From an uncultured Clostridia bacterium (lineage in GTDB: Bacteria > Bacillota > Clostridia > Christensenellales > UBA1242): DNA of 64,000 bases. The stretch is taken from positions 86,303 through 150,302 of the forward strand of contig CAKVHC010000002.1 in assembly GCA_934747805.1 (NCBI GenBank), in the 5' to 3' direction. This document shows positions 51,374 through 59,635 of this stretch, one piece after another. The notes beneath the pieces were generated by a model. It had not been told where the DNA came from, did not search any database, and saw only the letters and a program-made list of their open reading frames with translations. The translations under genes were made by a program, and so were the position numbers. Numbering within the stretch: the stretch's first letter is position 1; each line of letters opens with the position of its first letter.

Positions 51374-52693
51374 ATGAGAAAACCTGTTGTAGCCATAGTA
51401 GGCACTCCAAATGTGGGCAAGAGCACATTTTTCAATAAAATTGCTGGCAGACGAATCAGCATTGTAGACGACCAACCAGGCGTGACACGTGACCGTATTT
51501 ACGCAGATGCTGACTGGAACGGCTACGCTTTTTCCATTGTCGATACAGGCGGTTTGGATTTTAGCAAAGACGACGAAATGTATCACAATATTTTGAATCA
51601 AGCACAGATTGCCATTGATTTGGCGGACGTGATTGTGTTTTTTGTGGACGGCAAAAAGGGCTTGACCCACGCAGATATGGAAGTGGCGAATATGCTCCGC
51701 AAGTGCAAAGCGCCAAAGATTGTGGCTGTTAACAAACTGGATAACAACGAGATTGAAAAGACGTACGAGTTTTATGAACTCCAACTCGGCGATCCAATGC
51801 CATTGTCGGCTTCGCATGGCAAGGGAATAGGTGACTTGCTCGACGCTATTACACGCCATTTGGAGCAGATTTCACCTGAGGAATTCGCTGACACGCTCAA
51901 GATTGCCATTGTGGGCAAGCCAAACGCTGGCAAGAGTAGTTTGACGAATAGGCTCATAGGCGAAGACCGAATGGTTGTCAGCAATGTGGCAGGCACAACA
52001 CGTGATGCCATCGACATTCCTTTCAAATATAACGGCAAAAACTATACACTTATTGACACCGCCGGCTTGCGTAAAAAGGGTAAAATCGCTCCAGATAGCA
52101 TAGAGCGATATAGTGCATTAAGGTCTATTGATGCAGTAGAACGCTGTGACATTGCACTTATGGTAATTGATGCCACCGAAGGCATCACTGAGCAAGATTC
52201 CAAAGTGGCTGGACTTATTCACGACGAAGGCAAACCTAGTGTTATTGTGGTGAACAAGTGGGATAAGGTCGACAAGACCAAAATGTCTACTGAGAAATTT
52301 AAAAAACTGATTGAGACCGAACTGCCATTTATGAAATATTACGTGCCTGTTTTCATCTCTTGCGAGAGCGGACAACGCATAGGAAAGGTGATGGAAATGG
52401 CAGAAATGGTCTATGCTAACGCCAGTCGTGAGATTACTATGGGCGTTTTCAACTCCATTTTGCAGAATGCGACGGCGGTCAATGAACCACCTATTCACAA
52501 TGGCCGTAAACTCAAAGTGCTTTATGGCAGACAGTCAGGCAAGAATCCTCCGACCTTTACAATCTTCTGCAATCGTGCGGAGCTTATGGATTTTGCTTAT
52601 TCAAGATATTTGGAAAACAGCATTAGAAACGCTTTTGATTTCAAAGGCACTCCTATCAAACTGATATTCAAGAACAAAGGAGAAAAAGAATAA
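51374..52693 (+). CDS. der: Ribosome biogenesis GTPase Der (EngA)
   Basis: Der has two tandem G domains and a KH-like domain and acts in 50S assembly. The 439 residues have G1 motifs GTPNVGKSTF (10-19) and GKPNAGKSSL (about 181-190), two DTAG/DTGG switches, two NKLD/NKWD motifs, and the C-terminal KVLYGRQSGKNPPTFTIFCN. It overlaps plsY by one base (TAATG). Confidence 0.97.
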   Translation: MRKPVVAIVGTPNVGKSTFFNKIAGRRISIVDDQPGVTRDRIYADADWNGYAFSIVDTGGLDFSKDDEMYHNILNQAQIAIDLADVIVFFVDGKKGLTHADMEVANMLRKCKAPKIVAVNKLDNNEIEKTYEFYELQLGDPMPLSASHGKGIGDLLDAITRHLEQISPEEFADTLKIAIVGKPNAGKSSLTNRLIGEDRMVVSNVAGTTRDAIDIPFKYNGKNYTLIDTAGLRKKGKIAPDSIERYSALRSIDAVERCDIALMVIDATEGITEQDSKVAGLIHDEGKPSVIVVNKWDKVDKTKMSTEKFKKLIETELPFMKYYVPVFISCESGQRIGKVMEMAEMVYANASREITMGVFNSILQNATAVNEPPIHNGRKLKVLYGRQSGKNPPTFTIFCNRAELMDFAYSRYLENSIRNAFDFKGTPIKLIFKNKGEKE

Positions 52694-53490
52694 TGGTCGC
52701 TATCATATTAGAAATGACGGCACTCGTGATTTGTGGCTATTTATTAGGCAACGTATTCGGTGCAAAAATTTTATGCAAAATCACGGGCGATGACCTAAGC
52801 AAAAAGGGTAGTGGTAACTACGGCACAATGAACACCCTACGATCAATAGGTGCGTTTCAAGGTTTGGCTGTACTATTGTTTGACGCATTGAAAGGCAGTT
52901 TGATCGCTTTTCTCGGCTATCTAGTGTGCGGACAACTTGGGCTTTATATTGGCGGACTCTCAGTGGTCATTGGACACATTTATCCCGTGTTCTATCACTT
53001 TAAGGGTGGCAAGGGATTTGCCACATTTATCGGCGTAGTGTGTGTGGCAAACTGGATTGTGGGCGTTCCACTTTTCATATTGCTGGTGGTAATGATTTGC
53101 ATAACCAAGCAAGGCGCAATCTGCGACCTGTCTTATGCACTCATAATGGCAATCGTCAACAGCATCATGAGCGGCAGCAAAAACGCTTTTGTCTACATTT
53201 TGCTATGGGGTATGACAGCACTTGTTTTCTGGGCACATAGAACCAATATTGTTCGCATAATACAGCACAAAGAAAACAAGACGGAGCTGGCTAGCCAGAT
53301 CAAGAAAGCCTTTACACACAAGCACACGGACAAACAAGCCACAGAAAAAACTGCGACCGAGCCTAATGCGAATATTTCACAACAACAAACAGAAAACATC
53401 AACGACACAACTGCTGGCGTTGAAGAAATGGCCGGCGTGTCAGAACAAAACAATGAACAAACAGATGTTGAAAATAATGGAGAGAAATAA
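52693..53490 (+). CDS. plsY: Glycerol-3-phosphate acyltransferase PlsY
   Basis: PlsY transfers acyl groups from acyl-phosphate to glycerol-3-phosphate, the first step of phospholipid synthesis. Residues 1-200 form the membrane enzyme with GSGNYGTMNTLRSIG, the GHIYPVFYHFKGGKGFAT motif and about five helices. The last 60 residues are a hydrophilic Thr/Glu/Gln/Asn-rich tail not found in typical PlsY (about 200 residues). It is tightly packed between der and degV. Confidence 0.95.
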   Translation: MVAIILEMTALVICGYLLGNVFGAKILCKITGDDLSKKGSGNYGTMNTLRSIGAFQGLAVLLFDALKGSLIAFLGYLVCGQLGLYIGGLSVVIGHIYPVFYHFKGGKGFATFIGVVCVANWIVGVPLFILLVVMICITKQGAICDLSYALIMAIVNSIMSGSKNAFVYILLWGMTALVFWAHRTNIVRIIQHKENKTELASQIKKAFTHKHTDKQATEKTATEPNANISQQQTENINDTTAGVEEMAGVSEQNNEQTDVENNGEK

Positions 53491-54329
53491 TGGATAAGAA
53501 AGAATATATAATTTCAGCAGATAGTGCATGCGACTTGCCAGAAGGTTATGCCAAGTCACACGGCATAGAAATTGTCACTCTCGCCACCATACTTAATGGT
53601 GTAGAGTATGAAACCTTAGACAATCACAAGGTTTTGCAATATGTCAAAGAAACTGGCGAAATTCCAAAGACAGCTGCTCCAAGCATTGAAATTATGGAAG
53701 AATTTTTTGCCAGACTCTCCAGTCGTGCTGAACACGTAATTCATTTTTCAATGAGTAGTGGCATTTCTTCCACATACAACAGTGCTGTCAAGGCGGCGGA
53801 AAAGTTTGAGAACGTGACCGTTATTGACTCACTAAGTTTGTCAAGCGGCATTGCATTGCAAGTTATGAATGCAGAAAGACTTATTAATGAAGGCAAGACT
53901 TTTGAACAGGTCATTGAAGGCGTTCGCAATGCGGTTGAGAAGACACGTGCTAGTTTCGTGATTGACAGCCTCAAACTTTTGTATAAGGGTGGCAGATGCT
54001 CGAAGTTGGCTTTGTTCGGTGCCAATCTTATGATGATTAAGCCGTCAATCGTGGTTAAAAATGGCACAATGGGTGTGGGCAAGAAATATCGTAAAAATAT
54101 TAAGCTAGTAGCACAAAATTATGTCGCCGACCAACTTAATAATGGTGAAGAAAAGGATATGACAAACTGCTTTATCACTTACACCACTTTCGACCAGCCA
54201 ACAGTTGATATATTGGTGCAAATGGCAAAAGATGCAGGCTTTAAAAATGTGTACACATCTGTTGCAAGTGCGACAATCACTTGTCACTGCGGTGCTAATA
54301 CTATTGGTATTCTCTATATTGCGAAATAA
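53490..54329 (+). CDS. DegV family fatty-acid-binding protein
   Basis: DegV (FakB-type) proteins bind a fatty acid and present it to the FakA kinase. The 279 residues show the N-terminal ISADSACDLPEGYAK, the HFSMSSGISSTYNSA motif, and the KGGRCSKLALFGANLM region of the family. The gene overlaps plsY by one base, which fits a shared role in lipid metabolism. FakA is not in the window. Confidence 0.93.
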   Translation: MDKKEYIISADSACDLPEGYAKSHGIEIVTLATILNGVEYETLDNHKVLQYVKETGEIPKTAAPSIEIMEEFFARLSSRAEHVIHFSMSSGISSTYNSAVKAAEKFENVTVIDSLSLSSGIALQVMNAERLINEGKTFEQVIEGVRNAVEKTRASFVIDSLKLLYKGGRCSKLALFGANLMMIKPSIVVKNGTMGVGKKYRKNIKLVAQNYVADQLNNGEEKDMTNCFITYTTFDQPTVDILVQMAKDAGFKNVYTSVASATITCHCGANTIGILYIAK

Positions 54330-54357
54330 AATATGCGATCAAAGCATATTTTTTTTT
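54330..54357 (+). terminator. Terminator after degV
   Basis: AATATGC (54330-54336) pairs with GCATATT (54344-54350), followed by seven T. The right arm doubles as the -35 element of the spoIVA promoter. Confidence 0.85.
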
Positions 54358-54372
54358 GTTCGCTCATAAGTT
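54344..54372 (+). promoter_or_regulatory. sigma-E-type promoter of spoIVA
   Basis: GCATATT (54344-54350) and CATAAGTT (54365-54372) are separated by 14 bases. This matches the known sigma-E layout (KMATATT, 14-15 bases, CATACAnT) closely and almost equals the yqfC promoter. Confidence 0.75.
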
Positions 54373-54400
54373 ATAGCAAAGTAAACTTGTTGGAGGACTT

Positions 54401-55879
54401 ATGGATAGAACTTTTGATATTTATAATGATATCGAAACTCGTACAAATGGTGACATTTACATAGGCGTTGTTGGGCCAGTGAGAGTGGGTAAATCTACTT
54501 TTATTTCCAAATTTATGGATAATTTTGTTTTGCCAAATATCGCCAATGCTAGTGAAAGAAAGCGTGCGGAAGACGAAATGCCACAATCATCGGACGGCAA
54601 AACAGTGATGACCACTCAGCCAAAATTTGTGCCTAGTGAAGCAGTGAATGTGAGCGTTAAAAACATTTCAATGCGTGCTAGACTCATTGATTGTGTCGGC
54701 TTTATGGCGGACGGCGCTCTTGGTGGTGCTGAAGACAAAAAACCTCGTATGGTGAAAACTCCATGGTCGGACGAAAAAATGCCGTTTGACCAGGCTGCCA
54801 GAATAGGTACTGAAAAGGTGATAAAAGACCACAGTACTCTCGGCATTGTTGTGACAACTGACGGCAGTTTTGGTGATCTGCCACGTGAGAATTTTGTGTC
54901 TGCTGAAGCGGAGAGCGTGCAGACTATGAAGTCGTCAGGCAAACCTTTTGTTGTGGTACTTAACACTAGCAAACCTGACGCAGAAGAAACAGCTACGCTT
55001 GCCAATAAAATAAAGGCAGACTATGACGTTCCAGTGCTTGCTTTGGATGTGTCGAAACTTAGTTCAAACGACGTTGAAAACATTTTCTCTACACTTACTA
55101 CACAATTCCCACTCAACTCAATTGACATCATTGCACCAAATTGGCTCAAGGCGTTGCCAATGGACAGCGACCTAATCCAAAACTTGCTCGGTGAAGTGGT
55201 TGATAAAACGCAAAGTGTGGCAAAGATTGGCGACTATAAAAACGACCAAATTTTGTTTGAAAACAGCGATGATTTCGAATCTATAATTTCTAGCAATGTT
55301 GACATAGGCAAGGGCAGCATAACTTTTGAAATTGTGCCTAAAGACAACTTATTCTACAAAGTGCTGTCAATTCAAAGTGGCACTCAAATTAGTAACGACT
55401 TGGAACTCGTTGAATTTATCAAAGATTTGAATGTGGCAAAACATAAATATGACCAGCTCAAATCAGCGCTTGACTCGGTGGACGAAACCGGTTATGGCAT
55501 AGTTGTTCCAAGCGTGAATGACATGGAATTGAAAGCCCCTGAAATTGTGAAACAAGGCAATCGTTGTGGCATTAAACTACGTGCCAGTGCTCCAAGTTTG
55601 CACATTATAAAAGTGGACGTAGAAGCCGAAGTAAATCCAATTATGGCGGAAGAACAACAGAGTGCAGATATGGTTGAATATTTGCAAAATGAGTTTGAAG
55701 AAAACCCACAAAAACTTTGGTCAACTAACATGTTTGGCAAAAGTCTGGAAGAAATGGTTGGCGATAGTTTGAAGAATAAAATCACGGCCGTTCCACAGGG
55801 CGTTCAGAACAAAATGCGTCGCACAATGTCACGCATTGTAAACGAAGGAAAAGGCGGAGTTATATGCATTTTGTTGTAA
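54401..55879 (+). CDS. spoIVA: Stage IV sporulation protein A
   Basis: SpoIVA is a mother-cell ATPase that polymerises on the forespore surface as the base of the spore coat. The 492 residues begin with FDIYNDIETRTNGDIYIGVV, Walker A GPVRVGKSTF (about 25-34), the MTTQPKFVPSEAV switch and DCVGFMADGALGG. The C-terminus ends RIVNEGKGGVICILL, the conserved forespore-targeting end. A GGAGGA Shine-Dalgarno lies 6 bases upstream. It is a strong marker of an endospore former. Confidence 0.97.
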   Translation: MDRTFDIYNDIETRTNGDIYIGVVGPVRVGKSTFISKFMDNFVLPNIANASERKRAEDEMPQSSDGKTVMTTQPKFVPSEAVNVSVKNISMRARLIDCVGFMADGALGGAEDKKPRMVKTPWSDEKMPFDQAARIGTEKVIKDHSTLGIVVTTDGSFGDLPRENFVSAEAESVQTMKSSGKPFVVVLNTSKPDAEETATLANKIKADYDVPVLALDVSKLSSNDVENIFSTLTTQFPLNSIDIIAPNWLKALPMDSDLIQNLLGEVVDKTQSVAKIGDYKNDQILFENSDDFESIISSNVDIGKGSITFEIVPKDNLFYKVLSIQSGTQISNDLELVEFIKDLNVAKHKYDQLKSALDSVDETGYGIVVPSVNDMELKAPEIVKQGNRCGIKLRASAPSLHIIKVDVEAEVNPIMAEEQQSADMVEYLQNEFEENPQKLWSTNMFGKSLEEMVGDSLKNKITAVPQGVQNKMRRTMSRIVNEGKGGVICILL

Positions 55880-55920
55880 TCAAAATTTTTGAAAAAAAAC
55901 TAAAAATGTATAAAAATTAG

Positions 55921-55949
55921 TTGCTATAAAAAATTTTGTATTATATAAT
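55921..55949 (+). promoter_or_regulatory. sigma-A promoter of the H1-like gene
   Basis: TTGCTA (55921-55926) and TATAAT (55944-55949) are separated by 17 bases. Confidence 0.75.
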
Positions 55950-55974
55950 CAAGGCATAAAACGAAGGAGAGATT

Positions 55975-56781
55975 ATGTCAAGTTTATTAAATTTTTTCGA
56001 AAATAACTGGTACTGGATTGTTGGCGCAGTAGTATTGATGATAATTGTTTTGCTCATTATGCTTGTTGTGCTTGACAAGAAAGACATTAGATTGCAAGAT
56101 GCAATCGAAGAGAAGCGTGTTCAAAAGGAAGCAGATAAGAACGCCGCTAAAGCAGAAGTAATCGAGAACGAAACAGTCGCTGCAACTGAAGAAACAGTTG
56201 AAGAGAAACCTGTTGAAAAGAAAGCCCCTGCTAAAAAATCTGCAAAAAAGCCTGCAGCTAAAAAGCCAGCAGCAAAGAAAACAACAGCTAAGAAAGCAGA
56301 ACCAGCAGTAGTAGCACCTGTTGCCACTGTTGAAACCGCTCCAAAAGCAGAGCCAAAGAAAGCTCCTGCTAAGAAATCTGCTGCTAAAAAATCTGCTAAG
56401 AAACCTGCAGCAAAAAAGGCAGCTCCAAAGGCAGAAGTTAAAGACGAACCTGTACTCGCAGAAGACGTTGTAAAGGCAATTGCTGAACCAGAAGTTAAGA
56501 AGGTTGAAGCAAAGAAACCTGCAACTAAGAAAACACCTGCTAAGAAATCTGCAAAAAAGACTACAGCCAAAAAGCCAGCCGCTAAAAAAGCAGAACCTAA
56601 AACTGCACCAAAAGCAGAAGTGAAGACTCCAGTTGTAAAGGCTGCTCCTAAGGCAGAAGCTAAGAAACCTGCAGCTAAGAAGCCAGCTACTAAACCTGCA
56701 GCTAAAAAGCCAGCAGCAAAGAAAACAACTGCTAAAAAACCTGCAACTAAGAAAACACCTGCTAAAAAATCTGCAAAATAA
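55975..56781 (+). CDS. Membrane-anchored histone-H1-like lysine/alanine-rich protein
   Basis: The 268 residues consist of a short N-terminus, one membrane helix (about 12-33, WYWIVGAVVLMIIVLLIMLV), an acidic/basic linker, and about 190 residues of histone-H1-like repeats (KKAPAKKSAKKPAAKK, KKTTAKK, PATKKTPAKKSAK). Positive charges after the helix predict a cytosolic tail. Such tails bind nucleic acids or other polyanions; bacterial H1-like proteins are usually soluble. The frame is intact and the repeats are imperfect at the DNA level (mixed codons), which argues for selection. An AAGGAGAG Shine-Dalgarno and a consensus promoter suggest strong expression. The role is unknown. Confidence 0.8.
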   Translation: MSSLLNFFENNWYWIVGAVVLMIIVLLIMLVVLDKKDIRLQDAIEEKRVQKEADKNAAKAEVIENETVAATEETVEEKPVEKKAPAKKSAKKPAAKKPAAKKTTAKKAEPAVVAPVATVETAPKAEPKKAPAKKSAAKKSAKKPAAKKAAPKAEVKDEPVLAEDVVKAIAEPEVKKVEAKKPATKKTPAKKSAKKTTAKKPAAKKAEPKTAPKAEVKTPVVKAAPKAEAKKPAAKKPATKPAAKKPAAKKTTAKKPATKKTPAKKSAK

Positions 56782-56807
56782 TTAGCAAAAAATTTATTTT
56801 AGAATAT

Positions 56808-56832
56808 AAAAACACCGAAAGGTGTTTTTTTT
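56808..56832 (+). terminator. Terminator after the H1-like gene, overlapping the alr ribosome site
   Basis: AAAAACACC (56808-56816) pairs with GGTGTTTTT (56821-56829) around GAAA. The alr ATG begins at 56833, directly after the T-run, and the only Shine-Dalgarno-like sequence (GAAAGGTG) lies in the loop and right arm. Confidence 0.8.
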
Positions 56833-57792
56833 ATGTTTAATAAACTTGTAATCCATTTATCCAAAATAAGAAAAAATGTATTGGCAGTGAAATCCGTTAC
56901 GAACAAAAAAATCATATCAGTTGTCAAAGCAAACGCCTATGGACACAATGCAATAAGAGTTGCCAACTCATTGCTAGACATAGTAGATATGTTTGCTGTG
57001 GCAAATATGCGTGAAGCAAAATTGCTCGCAACTAACGGCATAAAAAAAGATATTTTAGTGCTATCTAAAACCACCGAATATGATACTAGTTTTTCAAACA
57101 TTATCTACATGGTTGATGACAAAAATTACATTCCCAATCATGCTCGTGTGCATATTGCAGTCAACAGCGGTATGAACCGATATGGTGTTGACTCACGCAA
57201 AGAATTTTTAACTCTTTGCAAAAAATTAAAACGCAACAAAAACTCTATTGAAGGGGTGTTTAGTCATTTCTATTCGGTGAACAAAGAAAACTGCAATCGT
57301 CAGATTAATCGATTCAAAAATATCGTTGGCGACATAGACTTGCCAGTTCACTTTTCCAGCAGTCATTCGCTCGACATAGATTTGCCACAAACATATGTGC
57401 GGCTTGGCATTTGTCAGTATTATGCTAGCAAAGAGATACATACTCAAGTGGTTGACTTGCACAGTGTGAAAAAGGGTGAACACATTGGTTATGGGCAAAT
57501 GCGTGCAAAAGATGATTGCGTGGTTGCTGTGTTACCAATAGGTTATGCTGACGGACTTGATTTGCGTCTGGGCAACAATTGGCAGGTGACGATTAACGGC
57601 AGAGATTATCAGATTGTAGGCAAAATATGTATGGATTGTTGTTTTGCTGTTGTTGACAGAAAAGTCAAATTAGGAGACAAGGTCATATTTTTCGATGGTG
57701 ACATAACGAAAATTGCGAGAGCAGTTGGCTCAACCGAGTACGAACAAATGTGTAGACTTTATGGCGATAGATATGACATAGTTTTTGATTAA
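56833..57792 (+). CDS. alr: Alanine racemase, short form
   Basis: Alr makes D-alanine for peptidoglycan, feeding ddl. The 319 residues have the PLP lysine in VVKANAYGH (K32), SGMNRYGV, the catalytic Tyr region HIGYGQMRA (Y220), PIGYADGLD and KICMDCCFAVV. Typical Alr has 360-390 residues, so the barrel is trimmed, mostly in its loops. The start lies against the upstream terminator. Substrate preference for another amino acid cannot be excluded. Confidence 0.87.
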   Translation: MFNKLVIHLSKIRKNVLAVKSVTNKKIISVVKANAYGHNAIRVANSLLDIVDMFAVANMREAKLLATNGIKKDILVLSKTTEYDTSFSNIIYMVDDKNYIPNHARVHIAVNSGMNRYGVDSRKEFLTLCKKLKRNKNSIEGVFSHFYSVNKENCNRQINRFKNIVGDIDLPVHFSSSHSLDIDLPQTYVRLGICQYYASKEIHTQVVDLHSVKKGEHIGYGQMRAKDDCVVAVLPIGYADGLDLRLGNNWQVTINGRDYQIVGKICMDCCFAVVDRKVKLGDKVIFFDGDITKIARAVGSTEYEQMCRLYGDRYDIVFD

Positions 57793-57854
57793 GATTTGAT
57801 TTTGAATAAATGAGCACTTGTTATAGAGCTCCGGATGATAGGTTTATGGTTTGT

Positions 57855-57868
57855 CGAACATATATTCG
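57855..57868. promoter_or_regulatory. LexA-like box upstream of rsmD-ogg
   Basis: CGAACATATATTCG differs by one base from the Gram-positive SOS-box pattern CGAACNNNNGTTCG. It lies 13 bases upstream of the rsmD -35 box. The rest of 57793-57916 holds no gene I can support. Confidence 0.4.
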
Positions 57869-57881
57869 TCACACATTCTGC

Positions 57882-57910
57882 TTGATTTACAACGAATATT
57901 TTGATATAAT
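57882..57910 (+). promoter_or_regulatory. Leaderless-type promoter of rsmD-ogg
   Basis: TTGATT (57882-57887) and TATAAT (57905-57910) are separated by 17 bases. Exactly 6 bases follow before the ATG, with no Shine-Dalgarno. Confidence 0.7.
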
Positions 57911-57916
57911 GCAATC

Positions 57917-58456
57917 ATGAGAATTGTGGCAGGAAAATTTAGGGGTACACATTTAGCAGATTTTGACCTTGACACCACCAAGCCGACACTTGATAGAGTG
58001 CGTGTTAGCATTGGCAATATTTTGCAGTGCAACTTTGGCGGTGCGATCGCCGTCGACCTATTTTCAGGCAGCGGTTGGTTCGGTCTAGAGGCTCTTTCAC
58101 GTGGTGCATCCAAGGTGTATTGTGTGGACAGCAATAAACAAGCCGTTAAAATAATTCGTTCCAACTTTACTCGTTTAAAGCAGAACGAAAGTCAAATAGT
58201 GAATAGCGATTATATGGACTTTTTGTGCACTGCCAAAAATAGCGGTTTGAAATTTGACATTGTTTTCCTTGACCCACCTTACGCTACCGATTACGCACAA
58301 AAAGCCGTCGACTTTTTGATTGCACATCAGATGATCAACGATGGCGGAGTAATCATGCGTGAGAGCGATTCGTCCACCTCGCCGCTTATTGCCAAAGATA
58401 AAGAAATTTCTAGCCGCACCTATGGGCGACCAAGACTAGAATGGATAAGGTTTTGA
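57917..58456 (+). CDS. rsmD: 16S rRNA (guanine966-N2)-methyltransferase RsmD
   Basis: RsmD methylates 16S rRNA during 30S assembly. The 179 residues start with MRIVAGKFRGTHL, then PTLDRVRVSIGNIL, the SAM-binding VDLFSGSGWFGLEALSRGA, and the catalytic DPPY motif (FLDPPYATDY). The N-terminus fits the start set by the promoter. The next gene, a DNA glycosylase, starts 1 base after its stop codon. Confidence 0.94.
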   Translation: MRIVAGKFRGTHLADFDLDTTKPTLDRVRVSIGNILQCNFGGAIAVDLFSGSGWFGLEALSRGASKVYCVDSNKQAVKIIRSNFTRLKQNESQIVNSDYMDFLCTAKNSGLKFDIVFLDPPYATDYAQKAVDFLIAHQMINDGGVIMRESDSSTSPLIAKDKEISSRTYGRPRLEWIRF

Positions 58457-58457
58457 T

Positions 58458-59291
58458 ATGAGATACACAACAAATGACACATCGATTAAAATTTTAGACA
58501 AGCACGAGTTCAATCCAAAGCAAATTTTGGAATGCGGGCAGGTTTTTCGCTATCGTAAAACTGACGACGGTTATGAGGTTTGCAGCCTAGACAAGTGTGC
58601 TAAAATTGTTGAGAAGAATGACTACTATCTCATCTACACCAGTGACGTAAAATATTTTGAAAAATATTTCGACCTTCGCACAGACTATAAGCAGATTAAA
58701 CAAACACTTTTCAAACACAAATGCTTGCAAGACCCAATTGTTTATGGTGCTGGCATCCGACTACTCAGACAAGACATTTTCGAAACTATTGTTTCATTCA
58801 TTATTAGTGCAAACAACAATATCCCACGAATTCAAGGCTCTATCGAGAAACTATGCACAAAGTTTGGCAGTAAAAAGGACGGCTACTATGCTTTTCCGAC
58901 ATTGAGCCAGCTTTCTAAGGCTAGCGTACAAGACCTAAAGGATGCAGGTTTGGGATATCGTGCTGAGCAGCTGAAAAAGACTCTCGACATGCTCAAATTT
59001 ATCAACCTGGAGCAAATTCGCACTTACACATACACCGACAAAAAGAAATTTTTAATCTCGCTTGCCGGTGTGGGCGAGAAAGTCGCAGATTGCATACTAT
59101 TGTTTGCGTTCAACGAAATGGGTGCTTTCCCGGTCGACACATGGATTGCAAAATCATATAAGCAGATATTCAATAGCGACGAAACCAACCGCACAAAAAT
59201 GCGTGAGAATCTGCACGAAATGTTTGGCGAGTATTCAGGCTATGCCCAACAATACATTTTCTACTATTATAGAGACAATAAACTTGGTTAA
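58458..59291 (+). CDS. ogg: 8-oxoguanine DNA glycosylase/AP lyase (OGG1 type)
   Basis: The enzyme removes 8-oxoguanine from DNA. The 277 residues show the OGG N-domain (LECGQVFRYRK), FIISANNNIPRIQ, and a helix-hairpin-helix with catalytic lysine and aspartate in LAGVGEKVADCILLFAFN and FPVDTWIAKSY. The clostridial OGG1-like form lacks the eukaryotic extensions. It is cotranscribed with rsmD and followed by a terminator. Confidence 0.92.
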   Translation: MRYTTNDTSIKILDKHEFNPKQILECGQVFRYRKTDDGYEVCSLDKCAKIVEKNDYYLIYTSDVKYFEKYFDLRTDYKQIKQTLFKHKCLQDPIVYGAGIRLLRQDIFETIVSFIISANNNIPRIQGSIEKLCTKFGSKKDGYYAFPTLSQLSKASVQDLKDAGLGYRAEQLKKTLDMLKFINLEQIRTYTYTDKKKFLISLAGVGEKVADCILLFAFNEMGAFPVDTWIAKSYKQIFNSDETNRTKMRENLHEMFGEYSGYAQQYIFYYYRDNKLG

Positions 59292-59317
59292 AAAACAGGC
59301 TCGTCCTGTTTTTTTAT
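59290..59317 (+). terminator. Terminator after ogg
   Basis: AAAACAGG (59292-59299) pairs with CCTGTTTT (59305-59312) around CTCGT, followed by T's. Confidence 0.88.
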
Positions 59318-59331
59318 GCGGCATATATCAC

Positions 59332-59360
59332 TCATATTTAAACTATGGTGGTCATAAGAT
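59332..59360 (+). promoter_or_regulatory. sigma-E-type promoter of yqfC-yqfD
   Basis: TCATATT (59332-59338) and CATAAGAT (59353-59360) are separated by 14 bases. In Bacillus the yqfCD operon is controlled by sigma-E, which fits. Confidence 0.8.
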
Positions 59361-59374
59361 ATTTTAGGTGAAAT

Positions 59375-59635
59375 ATGTCATTTAATAATGAAATAAACAA
59401 ATTGTTGCTTAAGTATTTTGACTCGTCTTTTAGTGAGTATCGCTATTTTAATATCGGTGGACGTGCTGTCTACATCGAAGGTCAAACAGGTTTAGTCGAG
59501 TTTGACGAAAAGACAATAACGTTTAAAGTGAAAAAACGCATTCTGTCCGTCTTAGGCACGAACCTCGTGATTGCAGAATTTGACAATTCGACAGCAGTGG
59601 TGACCGGCAATGTTGATAGCGTGGTGGTGAAATGA
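59375..59635 (+). CDS. yqfC: Sporulation protein YqfC (YabP/YqfC family)
   Basis: YqfC is a small mother-cell sporulation protein of the YabP family. The 86 residues match the beta-rich family core: YRYFNIGGRAVYIEGQTGLV, FDEKTITFKVKKRILSVLG and a C-terminal VTGNVDSVVV. The Shine-Dalgarno AGGTG lies 5 bases upstream. The stop overlaps the yqfD start by 4 bases. Confidence 0.92.
   Translation: MSFNNEINKLLLKYFDSSFSEYRYFNIGGRAVYIEGQTGLVEFDEKTITFKVKKRILSVLGTNLVIAEFDNSTAVVTGNVDSVVVK

Noticed and set aside
56121..56570. 149-codon minus-strand frame opposite the H1-like gene
   Set aside because: It is the mirror of repetitive Lys/Ala codons, giving a Phe/Ala/Leu-rich translation with no ribosome site.
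57811..57920. 36-codon frame (starts MSTCYRAPDD) whose TGA overlaps the rsmD ATG
   Set aside because: It has no ribosome site, contains the LexA-like box and the full rsmD promoter, and resembles nothing known to me. Its overlap with rsmD seems accidental.
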